The position numbers and the translations under genes are program-made. DNA of 8,583 nt from the NCBI GenBank assembly GCA_005240025.1, contig SBBK01000110.1, positions 1 through 8,583 on the forward strand, given 5' to 3'. Positions 1 through 5,870 of the stretch are shown here, piece after piece. The notes beneath the pieces were generated by a model that saw only the letters and a list, made by a program, of their open reading frames with translations, ran no database searches and was not told the DNA's origin. This stretch comes from an archaeon. GTDB taxonomy: Archaea; Thermoproteota; Nitrososphaeria; Nitrososphaerales; Nitrosopumilaceae. Position 1 is the stretch's first letter, and every line of letters begins with the position of its first letter.

Positions 1-804
1 ACCTTTGATTTCAAGCGTTAGTGGTTCCTGTTTTTCTTTTCTTGGAATTTCCGCCCCGCCGTCTTTTTCTATTCTTACCTCCTGCGTGATAAAATCACCT
101 GAAATCACGCCGTCCGTACACACAGCATTAAAGTGCCTTATCCGCGCAGGCGTTATCCAATTGGAAGATATTATCGCAACCCTGTTGTCCCTAAAGCCGA
201 GCATTATTGTTGCAAAGTCTTCATGATCGTGACGAATTCTTCCGGACCTTGCAAAAACAACCTCGGGCGTATCGTCAAAAAGCCACATCGCAGTATCGAT
301 GTCGTGAACCGACGTATCGTAGATGATGCCGACGTCCTTGATGTGGAGCGGCATCCGGTTTTCCCGATGGAACTCGAGCATCATGAGTTCGCCATATTTT
401 TTTGATCTGACAAAATCCTTCACTGTTTCCACTGCTGGATTGAACCTCTCGATATATCCACACGTCAGAAGAACTCCGTTCCTTTTTGCAAGCTCCAGCA
501 ACTTTGTACCCTCGTCTGATCCATACGTCAGTGGTTTTTCTACAAAGACATTCTTTTTTTCCAGAATCATCCTCGAGACGATGTCAAAATGAGTAAATGT
601 GGGCGTGCAGACAAAGACTGCGTCAAACCTGTCGCCTTTTAGCAAGTCATCGACTGATGTATGGTGGCTGACACCGTACTTGTGTCCTGCCTCCTTTGAG
701 CGGTTTTGGTCCGAGTCGCATACTGCGCACAGAACGCCCAGCTGGGACAAAACCCTGGCGTGATTTTTACCCCAGCCGCCAACGCCAACTTGTGCAACCT
801 TCAA
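1..804 (-). CDS. Gfo/Idh/MocA-family NAD(P)-dependent sugar oxidoreductase (3' end outside window)
   Basis: Partial gene: 268 residues are visible and the C-terminus lies beyond base 1. The N-terminus MKVAQVGVGGWGKNHAR is a Rossmann NAD(P)-binding start with the glycine motif at residues 7-12. EKP at 89-91 is the family signature carrying the catalytic lysine. GYIERFNPA (116-124) and YDTSVHDID (162-170) match the substrate-domain motifs in which the Asp/His pair takes part in hydride transfer. Members oxidise or reduce sugars; the IERFNPA type resembles nucleotide-sugar (UDP-GlcNAc 3-dehydrogenase-like) enzymes, but the substrate is inference. The start is TTG at 804-802, one base after the ilvE stop, with a weak GGTG Shine-Dalgarno-like match upstream, suggesting translational coupling. 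Family length is usually about 310-350 aa, so roughly 50-80 residues are missing. Confidence 0.9.
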   Translation of the reverse strand, partial: MKVAQVGVGGWGKNHARVLSQLGVLCAVCDSDQNRSKEAGHKYGVSHHTSVDDLLKGDRFDAVFVCTPTFTHFDIVSRMILEKKNVFVEKPLTYGSDEGTKLLELAKRNGVLLTCGYIERFNPAVETVKDFVRSKKYGELMMLEFHRENRMPLHIKDVGIIYDTSVHDIDTAMWLFDDTPEVVFARSGRIRHDHEDFATIMLGFRDNRVAIISSNWITPARIRHFNAVCTDGVISGDFITQEVRIEKDGGAEIPRKEKQEPLTLEIKG

Positions 805-805
805 G

Positions 806-1723
806 CTAATACACCGGAGTCAACCACATGGAATAGCTGTCATTTTTTCCCATCACGATATCTGTATAGGCAGCCATTATCTTTTTTGTAATCTTGCCTG
901 GCCTGCCTGCGCCTATCGGTTTGCCGTCTATGCTTGTGATGGGCGTGATCTCTGCTGCAGTACCGGTAAGAAAAATCTCATCCGCAAGATAAATCTGGCC
1001 GCGCGTGATGGTCTCTTCTTTGACGTCATATCCAAAATCTTCTGCTATTTCCATTACGGATTCCCTAGTAATTCCCTCCAGTGCAGACGAACCAAGAGGC
1101 GGAGTCACAAGAACCTCCCCCTTTACTGCGAAAATGTTTTCACCCGGGGCCTCGCTGACGTTTGAATTCATATCGAGCAAGATTGCCTCGTCGTAACCTG
1201 CGCGCTTGCATTCCTGTGTGGCCAAGATCGAATTCAAGTAGTTGCCGCCCATTTTTGCAAGGGCGGGAGTTGACGCATCGCTGAACTTCCTCCACGATGA
1301 AATACCGGCAGTGATTCCATTTTTGTCAAATAGATCCCCAAATGGAAACATAAATGCTGCCACATGTGTTGGTGCCATATAATTTACGTGCAGGTTTATC
1401 CCGTAGTTGCCCACAAAATAAAACGGACGTATGTAGCATGATCTCTTCATGTTGTTTTTCTTGCAAAGGTTAATCATTGCGTCAAATATCTGGCCATCAG
1501 AGTAATTTAGCGCAATAGAATAAAACTGGCCGGATCTTCGAAAACGCTTGATGTGGTCCTCGAGTCTGAAAATGTTGAGATTTTCCGAGTTCCAGTAGGC
1601 GCGAATTCCTTCAAAAATCGATGTACCATAATGGATGGCATGTGTTGTAATGGGAACGGTTGCCTTTTCCAGGGTTGTGAATTTACCATCAAACCAAACA
1701 AATTTTGAAATGTTGAGTTTCAT
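806..1723 (-). CDS. ilvE: Branched-chain amino acid aminotransferase (class IV, PLP-dependent)
   Basis: 305 aa, the normal length for IlvE. It transfers the amino group between Leu/Ile/Val and 2-oxoglutarate, the last step of branched-chain amino acid synthesis in the cytosol. Fold-type IV hallmarks are in order: HYGTSIFEGIRAY (31-43), RLEDHIKR (53-60), the PLP-binding lysine K157 in ALAKMGGNYLNS, NVSEAPGENIF (188-198) with the conserved glutamate, LEGITR (215-220) and FLTGTAAEITPI (251-262). The ATG start at 1723 is 26 bp after the stop of the nucleotidyltransferase-like gene. A TATA-like stretch near 1744-1750 lies 24-25 nt upstream, so it may have its own leaderless promoter as well as read-through. 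The downstream oxidoreductase follows after one base. D-amino acid aminotransferase or aminodeoxychorismate lyase share the fold, but the N-terminal FEGIRAY motif favours IlvE. Confidence 0.94.
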   Translation of the reverse strand: MKLNISKFVWFDGKFTTLEKATVPITTHAIHYGTSIFEGIRAYWNSENLNIFRLEDHIKRFRRSGQFYSIALNYSDGQIFDAMINLCKKNNMKRSCYIRPFYFVGNYGINLHVNYMAPTHVAAFMFPFGDLFDKNGITAGISSWRKFSDASTPALAKMGGNYLNSILATQECKRAGYDEAILLDMNSNVSEAPGENIFAVKGEVLVTPPLGSSALEGITRESVMEIAEDFGYDVKEETITRGQIYLADEIFLTGTAAEITPITSIDGKPIGAGRPGKITKKIMAAYTDIVMGKNDSYSMWLTPVY

Positions 1724-1749
1724 AAAATGTATCTGAATCTGGCATTAAT

Positions 1750-2352
1750 CTATCTTATCTTGCGTCCTGCCCTTGGGAACTTCATGCCGGCAATTCTTGT
1801 AGTCGTGTCTGGTGAGCTGGCATATTTTTTTACAGTATCCCACCTTTCCTCAATTATCCGTGCTACACTGTCTGGCACATCGGCCATCCAGTCGGTCGTC
1901 TTTCCCTGCGCAGCCTCGTAAATCTTGTTTTTTACCGAGGAGGCGGAAATGTCTTTTCGCATGCCAATTTTTGGATTGAGTCTGTATGCTTTGAGCATCA
2001 GGCCCTCCGTCTTGTCGCCCGTATATGTAAAAAAATCCTCATTTATCCCCCTCAGAATCTGGCTGCGAAGCTTCCAGGAATACGGTGAAAGCATGGGCGG
2101 GAAATACCTGAAAAACGGCGCATGAAATGTGTAATTCGAAGAAATCCCGATTGTATCACCAAAAACCGAGACCAGCATCCTTTTTCTTGTCTCGTAATCA
2201 AAGGGGAAGCTGCGGCTGTTTACCTCGACACCTTTGTCCAAAAACACTACCGGCATTACCTTGACTTTTGCCTCGATTTTCAACTCCTCAATGATCTGGA
2301 CATGGGCATTTGTTACGGGGTTGAGGTGTGCAAGATATATTGCAACTGTCAA
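1750..2352 (-). CDS. HIGH-motif nucleotidyltransferase-like protein (NMNAT/cytidylyltransferase fold), divergent
   Basis: 200 aa. The N-terminus reads AIYLAHLNPVTNAHVQIIEEL, the position of the (H/T)xGH nucleotide-binding motif of the cytidylyltransferase/NMNAT superfamily, here TNAH (14-17) with Ala for Gly. DISASSVKNKI (134-144) is the counterpart of the ISSTxxR motif near the C-terminus, with Lys at the usual Arg position. ETRKRM (54-59) and YTGDKTEG (109-116) also fit the fold. These enzymes attach a nucleotide to a phosphorylated substrate (NMN, pantetheine phosphate, choline phosphate or sugar phosphate); the substrate here is not recognisable, and activity is not certain given the motif changes. 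The start is TTG at 2352: an in-frame TAA lies directly upstream and the HIGH motif begins a few residues in. It is the first protein gene of the block leading to ilvE and the oxidoreductase. Confidence 0.68.
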   Translation of the reverse strand: MTVAIYLAHLNPVTNAHVQIIEELKIEAKVKVMPVVFLDKGVEVNSRSFPFDYETRKRMLVSVFGDTIGISSNYTFHAPFFRYFPPMLSPYSWKLRSQILRGINEDFFTYTGDKTEGLMLKAYRLNPKIGMRKDISASSVKNKIYEAAQGKTTDWMADVPDSVARIIEERWDTVKKYASSPDTTTRIAGMKFPRAGRKIR

Positions 2353-2394
2353 TTATCTGCTTTTGAGTACGGTCCTATTTCAATGCTTGAAAAC

Positions 2395-2468
2395 TGGGGA
2401 CGATGGGACTTGAACCCATGATCTCCAGCGCCCGAGGCTGGCAGTATACCAAGCTAACCTACGTCCCC
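2395..2468 (-). tRNA. tRNA-Pro (anticodon CGG)
   Basis: A 74-nt cloverleaf folds fully on the minus strand. The acceptor GGGGACG pairs with CGTCCCC, with discriminator A. The anticodon stem CCAGC/GCTGG encloses loop CTCGGGC, so the anticodon is CGG (reads CCG, proline). The T stem ATGGG/CCCAT encloses TTCAAGT. No CCA is encoded after the discriminator, and no intron interrupts the anticodon loop. A short T-run (GTTTT) follows the 3' end. It lies between the reductase and nucleotidyltransferase-like genes in the same direction. Confidence 0.96.
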
Positions 2469-2488
2469 ACAGACCAGATTGCTGCTAG

Positions 2489-2503
2489 CAATATTACTTT
2501 TAA
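2489..2503 (-). promoter_or_regulatory. Candidate TATA-like element for tRNA-Pro
   Basis: The minus strand reads CTTAAAAGTAATATT here, about 25-30 nt upstream of the tRNA 5' end at 2468, the right distance for an archaeal TATA box. A small TTGCT-GCT-AGCAA inverted repeat (2479-2491) lies between it and the tRNA. Assigned from spacing and AT content only. Confidence 0.35.
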
Positions 2504-2520
2504 GACACGAGATTCCGGAC

Positions 2521-3363
2521 TTAACCGTAAGACTCGTACCTGACGTCAAAACTGCCGTCGGGTCGCTTGTTTCGCTCCGTCACAAACCCTTTGGTGGTGA
2601 GATAGTCCATACACCCATCGATGGTTCCCTGCCAGCCGCAGATGTAAAACATTGTGTTTTGTGGGGTAATTCGCTCTCCCACCAACTGTTCAAGCGGCGA
2701 CGGGCCACCGTCCTTGGATCTAAGAAATGTCTCAACCCTGCCGGTCTGACCGCTCCACGAGCGGTTGAACCATTCTTGCGGGCGACTGATCGTTGCACGA
2801 TACTTGAAATTCCATTTATCAAGACCCCTGTCCAGACTGTCCATTTCTAAATCAGTAAACAAACCCTTGTAGCTCAACTCGTCGACATAACTGGCCCCGT
2901 GAAGGACAACCAGTTCTCTCTTGTCTCCTACCTCGTGAAGGTGCTGTGCATAACTCACAAATGGTGCGATGCCTGTTCCGCCTCCGAGGCAAACAATTCT
3001 TCTGTCGTCCTTCCGGCCATCCGGCATGGTGTCGTTAATCTGCAATGCCGCACCTGTGGGCTTGATCCATGTCATCTCGTCTCCTTCCTTTGCATTGAAA
3101 AGCTGGGTTGTCAGTCTTCCGGGCAGCGGTTTTCTGACCCATCGGATGACAAGCTCGATGTACTTTCTGTTTTCTGGGTGCGACGCAATAGAATAAGCTC
3201 GTCTGATAACTTTGTTCTCACTTGGCACGTGCATTCCAATCGTAATGAACTGGCCTGGCTTGTATTCTGGCACAACGCCGTCATTTGGAACAAGGCGGAA
3301 AACTGCCAAATCCTCTTTCATTAATTGAACATAGGTAAGAGTCGCCTTGTTTTCTACTACCAC
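2521..3363 (-). CDS. Ferredoxin-NADP+ reductase-like FAD/NAD(P)-binding flavoprotein
   Basis: 280 aa from a GTG start. It is a cytosolic FNR-superfamily enzyme expected to move electrons between NAD(P)H and ferredoxin or a similar one-electron carrier. The N-terminal FAD-binding beta-barrel contains RRAYSIAS (54-61), the RxYS motif that contacts the flavin, and PGRLT (81-85), the phosphate-contact motif. The NAD(P) domain has CLGGGTGIAPF (125-135) and the FYICGWQGTIDG stretch (239-250). I place the start at GTG 3363 because a TATA-like box lies 28 nt upstream at 3387-3396, giving a leaderless transcript, and because homology-like sequence begins there (VENKATLTYVQL). A longer reading to ATG 3471 would translate the promoter repeat. 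The next gene downstream is tRNA-Pro. The natural partner ferredoxin is not in the window, so other electron acceptors are possible. Confidence 0.85.
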   Translation of the reverse strand: MVVENKATLTYVQLMKEDLAVFRLVPNDGVVPEYKPGQFITIGMHVPSENKVIRRAYSIASHPENRKYIELVIRWVRKPLPGRLTTQLFNAKEGDEMTWIKPTGAALQINDTMPDGRKDDRRIVCLGGGTGIAPFVSYAQHLHEVGDKRELVVLHGASYVDELSYKGLFTDLEMDSLDRGLDKWNFKYRATISRPQEWFNRSWSGQTGRVETFLRSKDGGPSPLEQLVGERITPQNTMFYICGWQGTIDGCMDYLTTKGFVTERNKRPDGSFDVRYESYG

Positions 3364-3380
3364 AGACAGACCTATCAGAT

Positions 3381-3420
3381 GGCGGTTAAATATTTTATCA
3401 TGTTTCGGGCTAGAAAACCA
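3381..3420 (-). repeat. Promoter-proximal copy of a 40-bp direct repeat
   Basis: Bases 3384-3410 are identical to 3454-3480 (27 bp). Over 40 bp, 36 positions match, the 3' part differing only at two bases (tagaaaacca against gagaagacca). This copy contains the TATA-like box of the reductase gene at 3387-3396. The two copies are offset by exactly 70 bp. Confidence 0.9.
3387..3396 (-). promoter_or_regulatory. TATA box of the FNR-like gene
   Basis: The minus strand reads AAAATATTTA, centred about 28 nt upstream of the GTG start at 3363, which fits a leaderless archaeal promoter. It lies inside the proximal copy of the direct repeat. Confidence 0.6.
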
Positions 3421-3450
3421 TGCAAAAATCCCATGTTCGATTTTCAAGGT

Positions 3451-3490
3451 GCGGGTTAAATATTTTATCATGTTTCGGGCGAGAAGACCA
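3451..3490 (-). repeat. Distal copy of the 40-bp direct repeat, with a second TATA-like box
   Basis: Same sequence as 3381-3420, one 70-bp step upstream. Its TATA-like box (3457-3466, minus strand) would start a transcript near 3435, giving the reductase mRNA a leader of about 70 nt. The sequence between the copies (3421-3450) shows no further repeat unit. It could be a duplicated promoter, a regulator-binding pair, or a recent tandem duplication. Confidence 0.85.
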
Positions 3491-3640
3491 CCTGATTCTA
3501 TCGAAGATTTCCAAATGGATACTGAGATGTGTAATTCCTTTCATTCCAGTACTGTATAGATACAGCATTGGTCATGCCAGAGCGATTCACGGTTGACGAA
3601 TCGCCATAAACCAAAGCATAGCTGAGAGCGGAACAAAATT
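3491..3640. other. Intergenic stretch with no recognisable gene
   Basis: Stops occur in all frames and I see no protein motif. The only structure is a short hairpin at 3552-3565 (CTGTAT-AG-ATACAG). No convincing C/D-box or H/ACA elements were found. It may be further decayed sequence of the adjacent tnpB relic. Confidence 0.5.
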
Positions 3641-3650
3641 ATTAAATTTG
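3641..3650 (+). promoter_or_regulatory. TATA-like box upstream of the tnpB relic
   Basis: ATTAAATTTG at this position is a fair archaeal TATA match, with an A-rich possible BRE (GGAACAAAA) just before it. Initiation 25-27 nt downstream would fall at about 3668-3672, at the head of the relic and its hairpin region. Confidence 0.4.
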
Positions 3651-3850
3651 ACAATGCTCTGCTGCCAATGTTAGATCTGGGCAAAATGGAAGGACATCGT
3701 GACCACGATACTGGCATGTACCTGCTGTCATGTAAAGCCGAAACAGGATTGGGCCGGACAGACTACCGTAGGAACTACGGGAATTCACGCCTGCGGAGAT
3801 AAGCTCGGTCGTTGAAGCAGGAAGAGGCCACTCAACTTGTTGGGTGGTAG
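3650..3850 (+). pseudogene. Decayed 3' end of an IS605/IS1341-type tnpB
   Basis: No intact ORF, but stretches resembling a TnpB C-terminus appear in order with frame changes. Frame 2 from 3668 reads MLDLGKMEGHRDHDTGMYLL, resembling the second zinc-knuckle/RuvC-III region (CxxCGK..RDxNAAxNL) with its cysteines lost. Frame 3 (3762-3809) reads TTVGTTGIHACGDKLG, a TnpB tail motif. Returning to frame 2, 3809-3850 reads SLKQEEATQLVGW and then TAG, again a typical tail. The two shifts compensate each other. Frame 1 also gives a tail-like FTPAEISSVVEAG, so the exact path is uncertain. The N-terminal domains and RuvC I/II are absent. It differs in tail type from the intact TnpB at 5875-7023, so it is a separate, older insertion rather than a duplicate. 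Assigned by motif memory, not by alignment. Confidence 0.55.
3668..3850 (+). ncRNA. Candidate orphan omega-RNA-like structured transcript / IS605 right-end structure
   Basis: Three hairpins lie close together in the tnpB relic. CCGTAG-GAA-CTACGG at 3766-3780 is perfect. CCTGC/GCAGG at 3790-3794 and 3817-3821 encloses a small GAG/CTC pairing. CCACTCAAC at 3828-3836 pairs with GTTGGGTGG at 3839-3847 (9 pairs, one G-U). In IS605-family elements the tnpB 3' end encodes the omega RNA scaffold and ends in such a subterminal hairpin. The length from the predicted start (about 3670) to the last hairpin, about 180 nt, is in the range of known omega RNAs. Whether it is transcribed or functional is inference. 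Confidence 0.35.
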
Positions 3851-3940
3851 TTCACATGACTGGCAATCACAATCCGTACTAAACGTTAATAATCAATTCG
3901 CAAACTTGAAAAACGATCAGAGTTTTTGCTATGATCATTT

Positions 3941-4014
3941 GGGCCGGTCGTCTAGACTGGTAGGATACGCCCTTGGCATGGGTGAGATCGAGGGTTCAAA
4001 TCCCTCCCGGTCCA
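3941..4014 (+). tRNA. tRNA-Ala (anticodon GGC)
   Basis: A 74-nt cloverleaf. The acceptor GGGCCGG pairs with CCGGTCC and contains the G3-U70 wobble that is the alanine identity element; the discriminator is A. The anticodon stem CGCCC/GGGTG encloses loop TTGGCAT, giving anticodon GGC (reads GCC). The T stem GAGGG/CCCTC encloses TTCAAAT. CCA is not encoded and there is no intron. The last 19 bases are antisense to the 3' end of the HEAT-repeat gene. A T-run follows at 4016-4020. Its promoter is unclear; the best TATA-like match (near 3886-3893) is about 50 nt upstream. Confidence 0.97.
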
Positions 4015-4565
4015 CTTTTTAAATTATTTCTGGCAAGGGACACAAGTCTTGCCATCTCGGGGTCATCGCTTTGCAAATTCTCAAGTCTTTCAAGCAGGCC
4101 TCTGTCTCCGATATCAATTGCTGACCTGATGGCGCTCTTTCTTACTTCAATGTTGGGGTCATCAAGACACTTTCTTATCGCAAGACGTGCCTGGGTTGCT
4201 CTTAGATATCCAAGTGCGCCAACTGCGCACGAGCGAACCATCGCGCTTTGATCTGAGGTCAGTTCGACGATTTTTGAGATTGCCTTTCTGTCGCTTCTGT
4301 TTGCCAAAATCAGTGCAGAATAACCTCGGACGTTTTTGCTCTGATTTTTCAGATTTTCAATCAAAACATCCGAGATGTCGTTTTCATTTAGTAAAAGTGT
4401 GCTAAATGCCTCACCACGTATCTCTATGTCACTGTCATCTAGCACTGAAATAATGAGTTCCAGAATTTTCGGATCCTTGGAATTTGTTTCCAATTCAAGG
4501 GCTCGTAATTTCACTTCCCTGGAATCGGAATGTATGATTTTTTCAAGTTCTTCTACCGTGGTCAT
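3996..4565 (-). CDS. HEAT-repeat protein (PBS-lyase/HEAT type)
   Basis: 189 aa built almost wholly of helical repeats. Six units recur every 30-31 residues, each marked by an acidic/polar turn followed by (V/I)R and small residues: SREVKLRALE (15-24), SDIEIRGEAF (45-54), QSKNVRGYSA (75-84), QSAMVRSCAV (106-115), PNIEVRKSAI (137-146) and a weaker DDPEMARLVS (167-176). No signal peptide or membrane segment is present, so it should be cytosolic. Such proteins are scaffolds for protein-protein contacts, and sometimes phycobilin-lyase-like folds; nothing here points to a partner. The ATG start at 4565 has a TATA-like TTATTT (4590-4595) 27-28 nt upstream. It is divergent from alba across 97 bp. The last residues, KSGPGGI, are read from the antisense of tRNA-Ala, and the TGA stop lies in the tRNA T-arm. 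Confidence 0.85.
   Translation of the reverse strand: MTTVEELEKIIHSDSREVKLRALELETNSKDPKILELIISVLDDSDIEIRGEAFSTLLLNENDISDVLIENLKNQSKNVRGYSALILANRSDRKAISKIVELTSDQSAMVRSCAVGALGYLRATQARLAIRKCLDDPNIEVRKSAIRSAIDIGDRGLLERLENLQSDDPEMARLVSLARNNLKSGPGGI
4015..4020 (+). terminator. T-run terminator of tRNA-Ala
   Basis: CTTTTT directly follows the tRNA discriminator base, the usual oligo-T archaeal stop signal. It is read on the other strand as codons of the HEAT gene. Confidence 0.5.
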
Positions 4566-4589
4566 TTTTACTATTTATAGTGCGCCAGC

Positions 4590-4600
4590 AAATAAGAAAT
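4590..4600 (-). promoter_or_regulatory. Candidate TATA-like element of the HEAT-repeat gene
   Basis: The minus strand reads ATTTCTTATTT, about 28 nt upstream of the ATG at 4565. A second AT-rich palindromic stretch, CTATAAATAG (4571-4580), is too close to the start for a leaderless promoter but could be a regulatory site. Confidence 0.4.
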
Positions 4601-4632
4601 TTTTGAAACCTGCCCGAATTTTCGTTTTTAGA

Positions 4633-4640
4633 TTTAAATT
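4633..4640 (+). promoter_or_regulatory. TATA box of alba
   Basis: TTTAAATT is centred 26-27 nt upstream of the alba ATG at 4663, so the mRNA is probably leaderless. A TATATA at 4645-4650 is only about 15 nt from the start and less likely to be the functional box. Confidence 0.6.
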
Positions 4641-4662
4641 ATCCATATATAGTTAACACAAC

Positions 4663-4950
4663 ATGTCCACGGAAAACAGAGACGTAATTTTCATTGGCAA
4701 AAAGCCTTTGATGGCGTATGTTACATCCACGCTAATTCAATTGGCTCACGTGCCTGCAGTGCATATCAAAGCCAGAGGACTAAGCATTGGACACGCAGTG
4801 GATGTTGCACAAATCATCTCGCGAAAAACAGAAAATGCTGGATACTCTATTGGCCAAATAAAGATAGGCTCTGAACAACTAGAATCCAGAGACGGAAAAT
4901 CACGCAACGTATCGACAATCGAAATCGAAGTAAAGAAAAACGCTCCGTAA
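4663..4950 (+). CDS. albA: Alba chromatin protein (Sac10b family)
   Basis: 95 aa, the standard length for Alba. It is a small basic dimeric protein that coats DNA and RNA in the archaeal chromosome and affects compaction and expression. IGKKPLMAYV (11-20) holds the paired lysines that in Sulfolobus Alba contact DNA and are acetylated. HIKARG (34-39) is the conserved basic motif, AVDVAQII (45-52) lies in the dimer helix, and RNVSTIEIEV (81-90) is the C-terminal strand. The ATG start is set by the TATA box 26-27 nt upstream and by the conserved VIFIGKKP start of the fold. It is divergent from the HEAT gene and convergent with the lyase gene, with which it shares a T-rich end. Confidence 0.96.
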   Translation: MSTENRDVIFIGKKPLMAYVTSTLIQLAHVPAVHIKARGLSIGHAVDVAQIISRKTENAGYSIGQIKIGSEQLESRDGKSRNVSTIEIEVKKNAP

Positions 4951-4965
4951 GGGCACTTTACTTGT

Positions 4966-4978
4966 ACTTTTTTATTTT
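4966..4978 (+). terminator. T-rich terminator of alba
   Basis: ACTTTTTTATTTT begins 15 bases after the alba stop, a typical oligo-T archaeal termination signal. It overlaps the stop codon of the convergent lyase gene (4977-4979). Confidence 0.55.
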
Positions 4979-5858
4979 ATTGCCTGTACTGGTTTTCTAA
5001 CTTTCTGAATTTAGAGAGCTCTACTATTTCGTTGAACTCGCTAAATCCCACAATGTTTTTTCGCAGCCTCATTGTGGTGCCTGTCTTTTTCAGCTCCTTT
5101 AATATCCTGAGTGAGGCATATGTGTTGGCATAGAGAACGGAAAGCGGATACAAAATTATCTTAAAGCCCATTTTGTGCAATTCCTTGGCAGAACTCATAG
5201 GCGTTGCACCCCCTTCTATCATGTTGGCAACAAGGGGAGCATCAATCGATTTACCTATCTCTCTCATCTCGTCTATTGATTTTGGCGCCTCAACAAAGAT
5301 TGCGTCGGCGCCAATTTTTTTGTAATATCTGCCCCGTTCTATTGCTTCATCAAGGCCCTTTGTTGCTCTGGCGTCTGTTCGCGCCACTATGACAAAATCC
5401 CTGTTTTTTTTGGCATCAACTGCAGCCTGGAGCTTTTCTGAATATTCCTCTTTTTCAATGACTTCTTTTCCTGCCATGTGCCCGCATCTCTTTGGCCATC
5501 TCTGATCCTCTAAGAAAATTCCTGCAGCACCGGCAGATTGGAGATCATTTACAAGCTTCCAAACACTTAGCGCATTGCCGTAACCTGTATCGGAATCAAC
5601 AATTACTGGAACCGACACCGCCCTGCAAATCCTTCTTGCATTTTCAACGGTTTCGGTTGCTCCAATAAAACCATAGTCCGGCATTCCAAACAAGGTAGCG
5701 GATGTGCCGTACCCTGTCTGAAACATTGCCTCAAAGCCGACCTTTTGTGCAATTTTCGCACCTATTGCATCATAAACGCCAGGTATGACAAGTGGCCCGG
5801 CTGAGTCGTTTATCATTTTTTTGATGGATCTCAAGGTTCTGTTGACGGGTGTTACCAT
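4977..5858 (-). CDS. Isocitrate lyase/PEP mutase superfamily enzyme (2-methylisocitrate lyase-like)
   Basis: 293 aa, close to PrpB (about 296 aa). It is a TIM-barrel enzyme that cleaves or rearranges C-C or C-P bonds of 2-oxo or hydroxy acids using Mg2+. PGVYDA (26-31) starts the barrel. VDSDTGYGN (87-95) holds the metal-binding aspartates, FLEDQ (115-119) supplies the glutamate, and KRCGHMAGK (123-131) is the mobile loop with the catalytic cysteine C125 that marks lyases rather than PEP mutase. VARTDA (158-163) and the C-terminal helices also fit. Substrate could be methylisocitrate, dimethylmalate or oxaloacetate; no methylcitrate-cycle partner is in the window. The ATG at 5858 has a modest GAGG site (5869-5872, 10 nt spacing) and no TATA box at the right distance. 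The tnpB stop is 16 bp upstream, so expression may depend on read-through from the tnpB side. Confidence 0.85.
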   Translation of the reverse strand: MVTPVNRTLRSIKKMINDSAGPLVIPGVYDAIGAKIAQKVGFEAMFQTGYGTSATLFGMPDYGFIGATETVENARRICRAVSVPVIVDSDTGYGNALSVWKLVNDLQSAGAAGIFLEDQRWPKRCGHMAGKEVIEKEEYSEKLQAAVDAKKNRDFVIVARTDARATKGLDEAIERGRYYKKIGADAIFVEAPKSIDEMREIGKSIDAPLVANMIEGGATPMSSAKELHKMGFKIILYPLSVLYANTYASLRILKELKKTGTTMRLRKNIVGFSEFNEIVELSKFRKLENQYRQ

Positions 5859-5870
5859 TTTGACGATGCC

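Noticed and set aside
2122..2421. 99-codon plus-strand ORF ending at tRNA-Pro
   Set aside because: It is the antisense of the nucleotidyltransferase-like gene and of the tRNA (the ending RWDLNP is the antisense tRNA signature), with no start signal.
2479..3324. Long plus-strand ORFs of 123 and 141 codons over the reductase
   Set aside because: They are shadows of a clearly conserved minus-strand gene with FAD and NAD motifs.
3364..3471. N-terminal extension of the reductase to ATG 3471 (36 more residues)
   Set aside because: It would translate the promoter repeat and TATA box, and the extension lacks FNR-like sequence. GTG 3363 fits the leaderless spacing.
3491..3640. Possible box C/D or other small guide RNA
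   Set aside because: CTGA-like words occur but no paired C and D boxes with proper spacing were found.
3668..3802. 44-codon ORF starting at ATG 3668, near the predicted transcription start
   Set aside because: Its sequence is the RuvC-III-like part of the tnpB relic and it ends out of frame with the tail motifs, so it is better explained as pseudogene sequence than as a small protein gene.
3837..4251. Plus-strand ORFs reading through tRNA-Ala (ending in GEIEGSNPSRSTF or starting MAWVRSRVQIPPGP)
   Set aside because: These are the familiar false peptides made by translating a tRNA T-arm.
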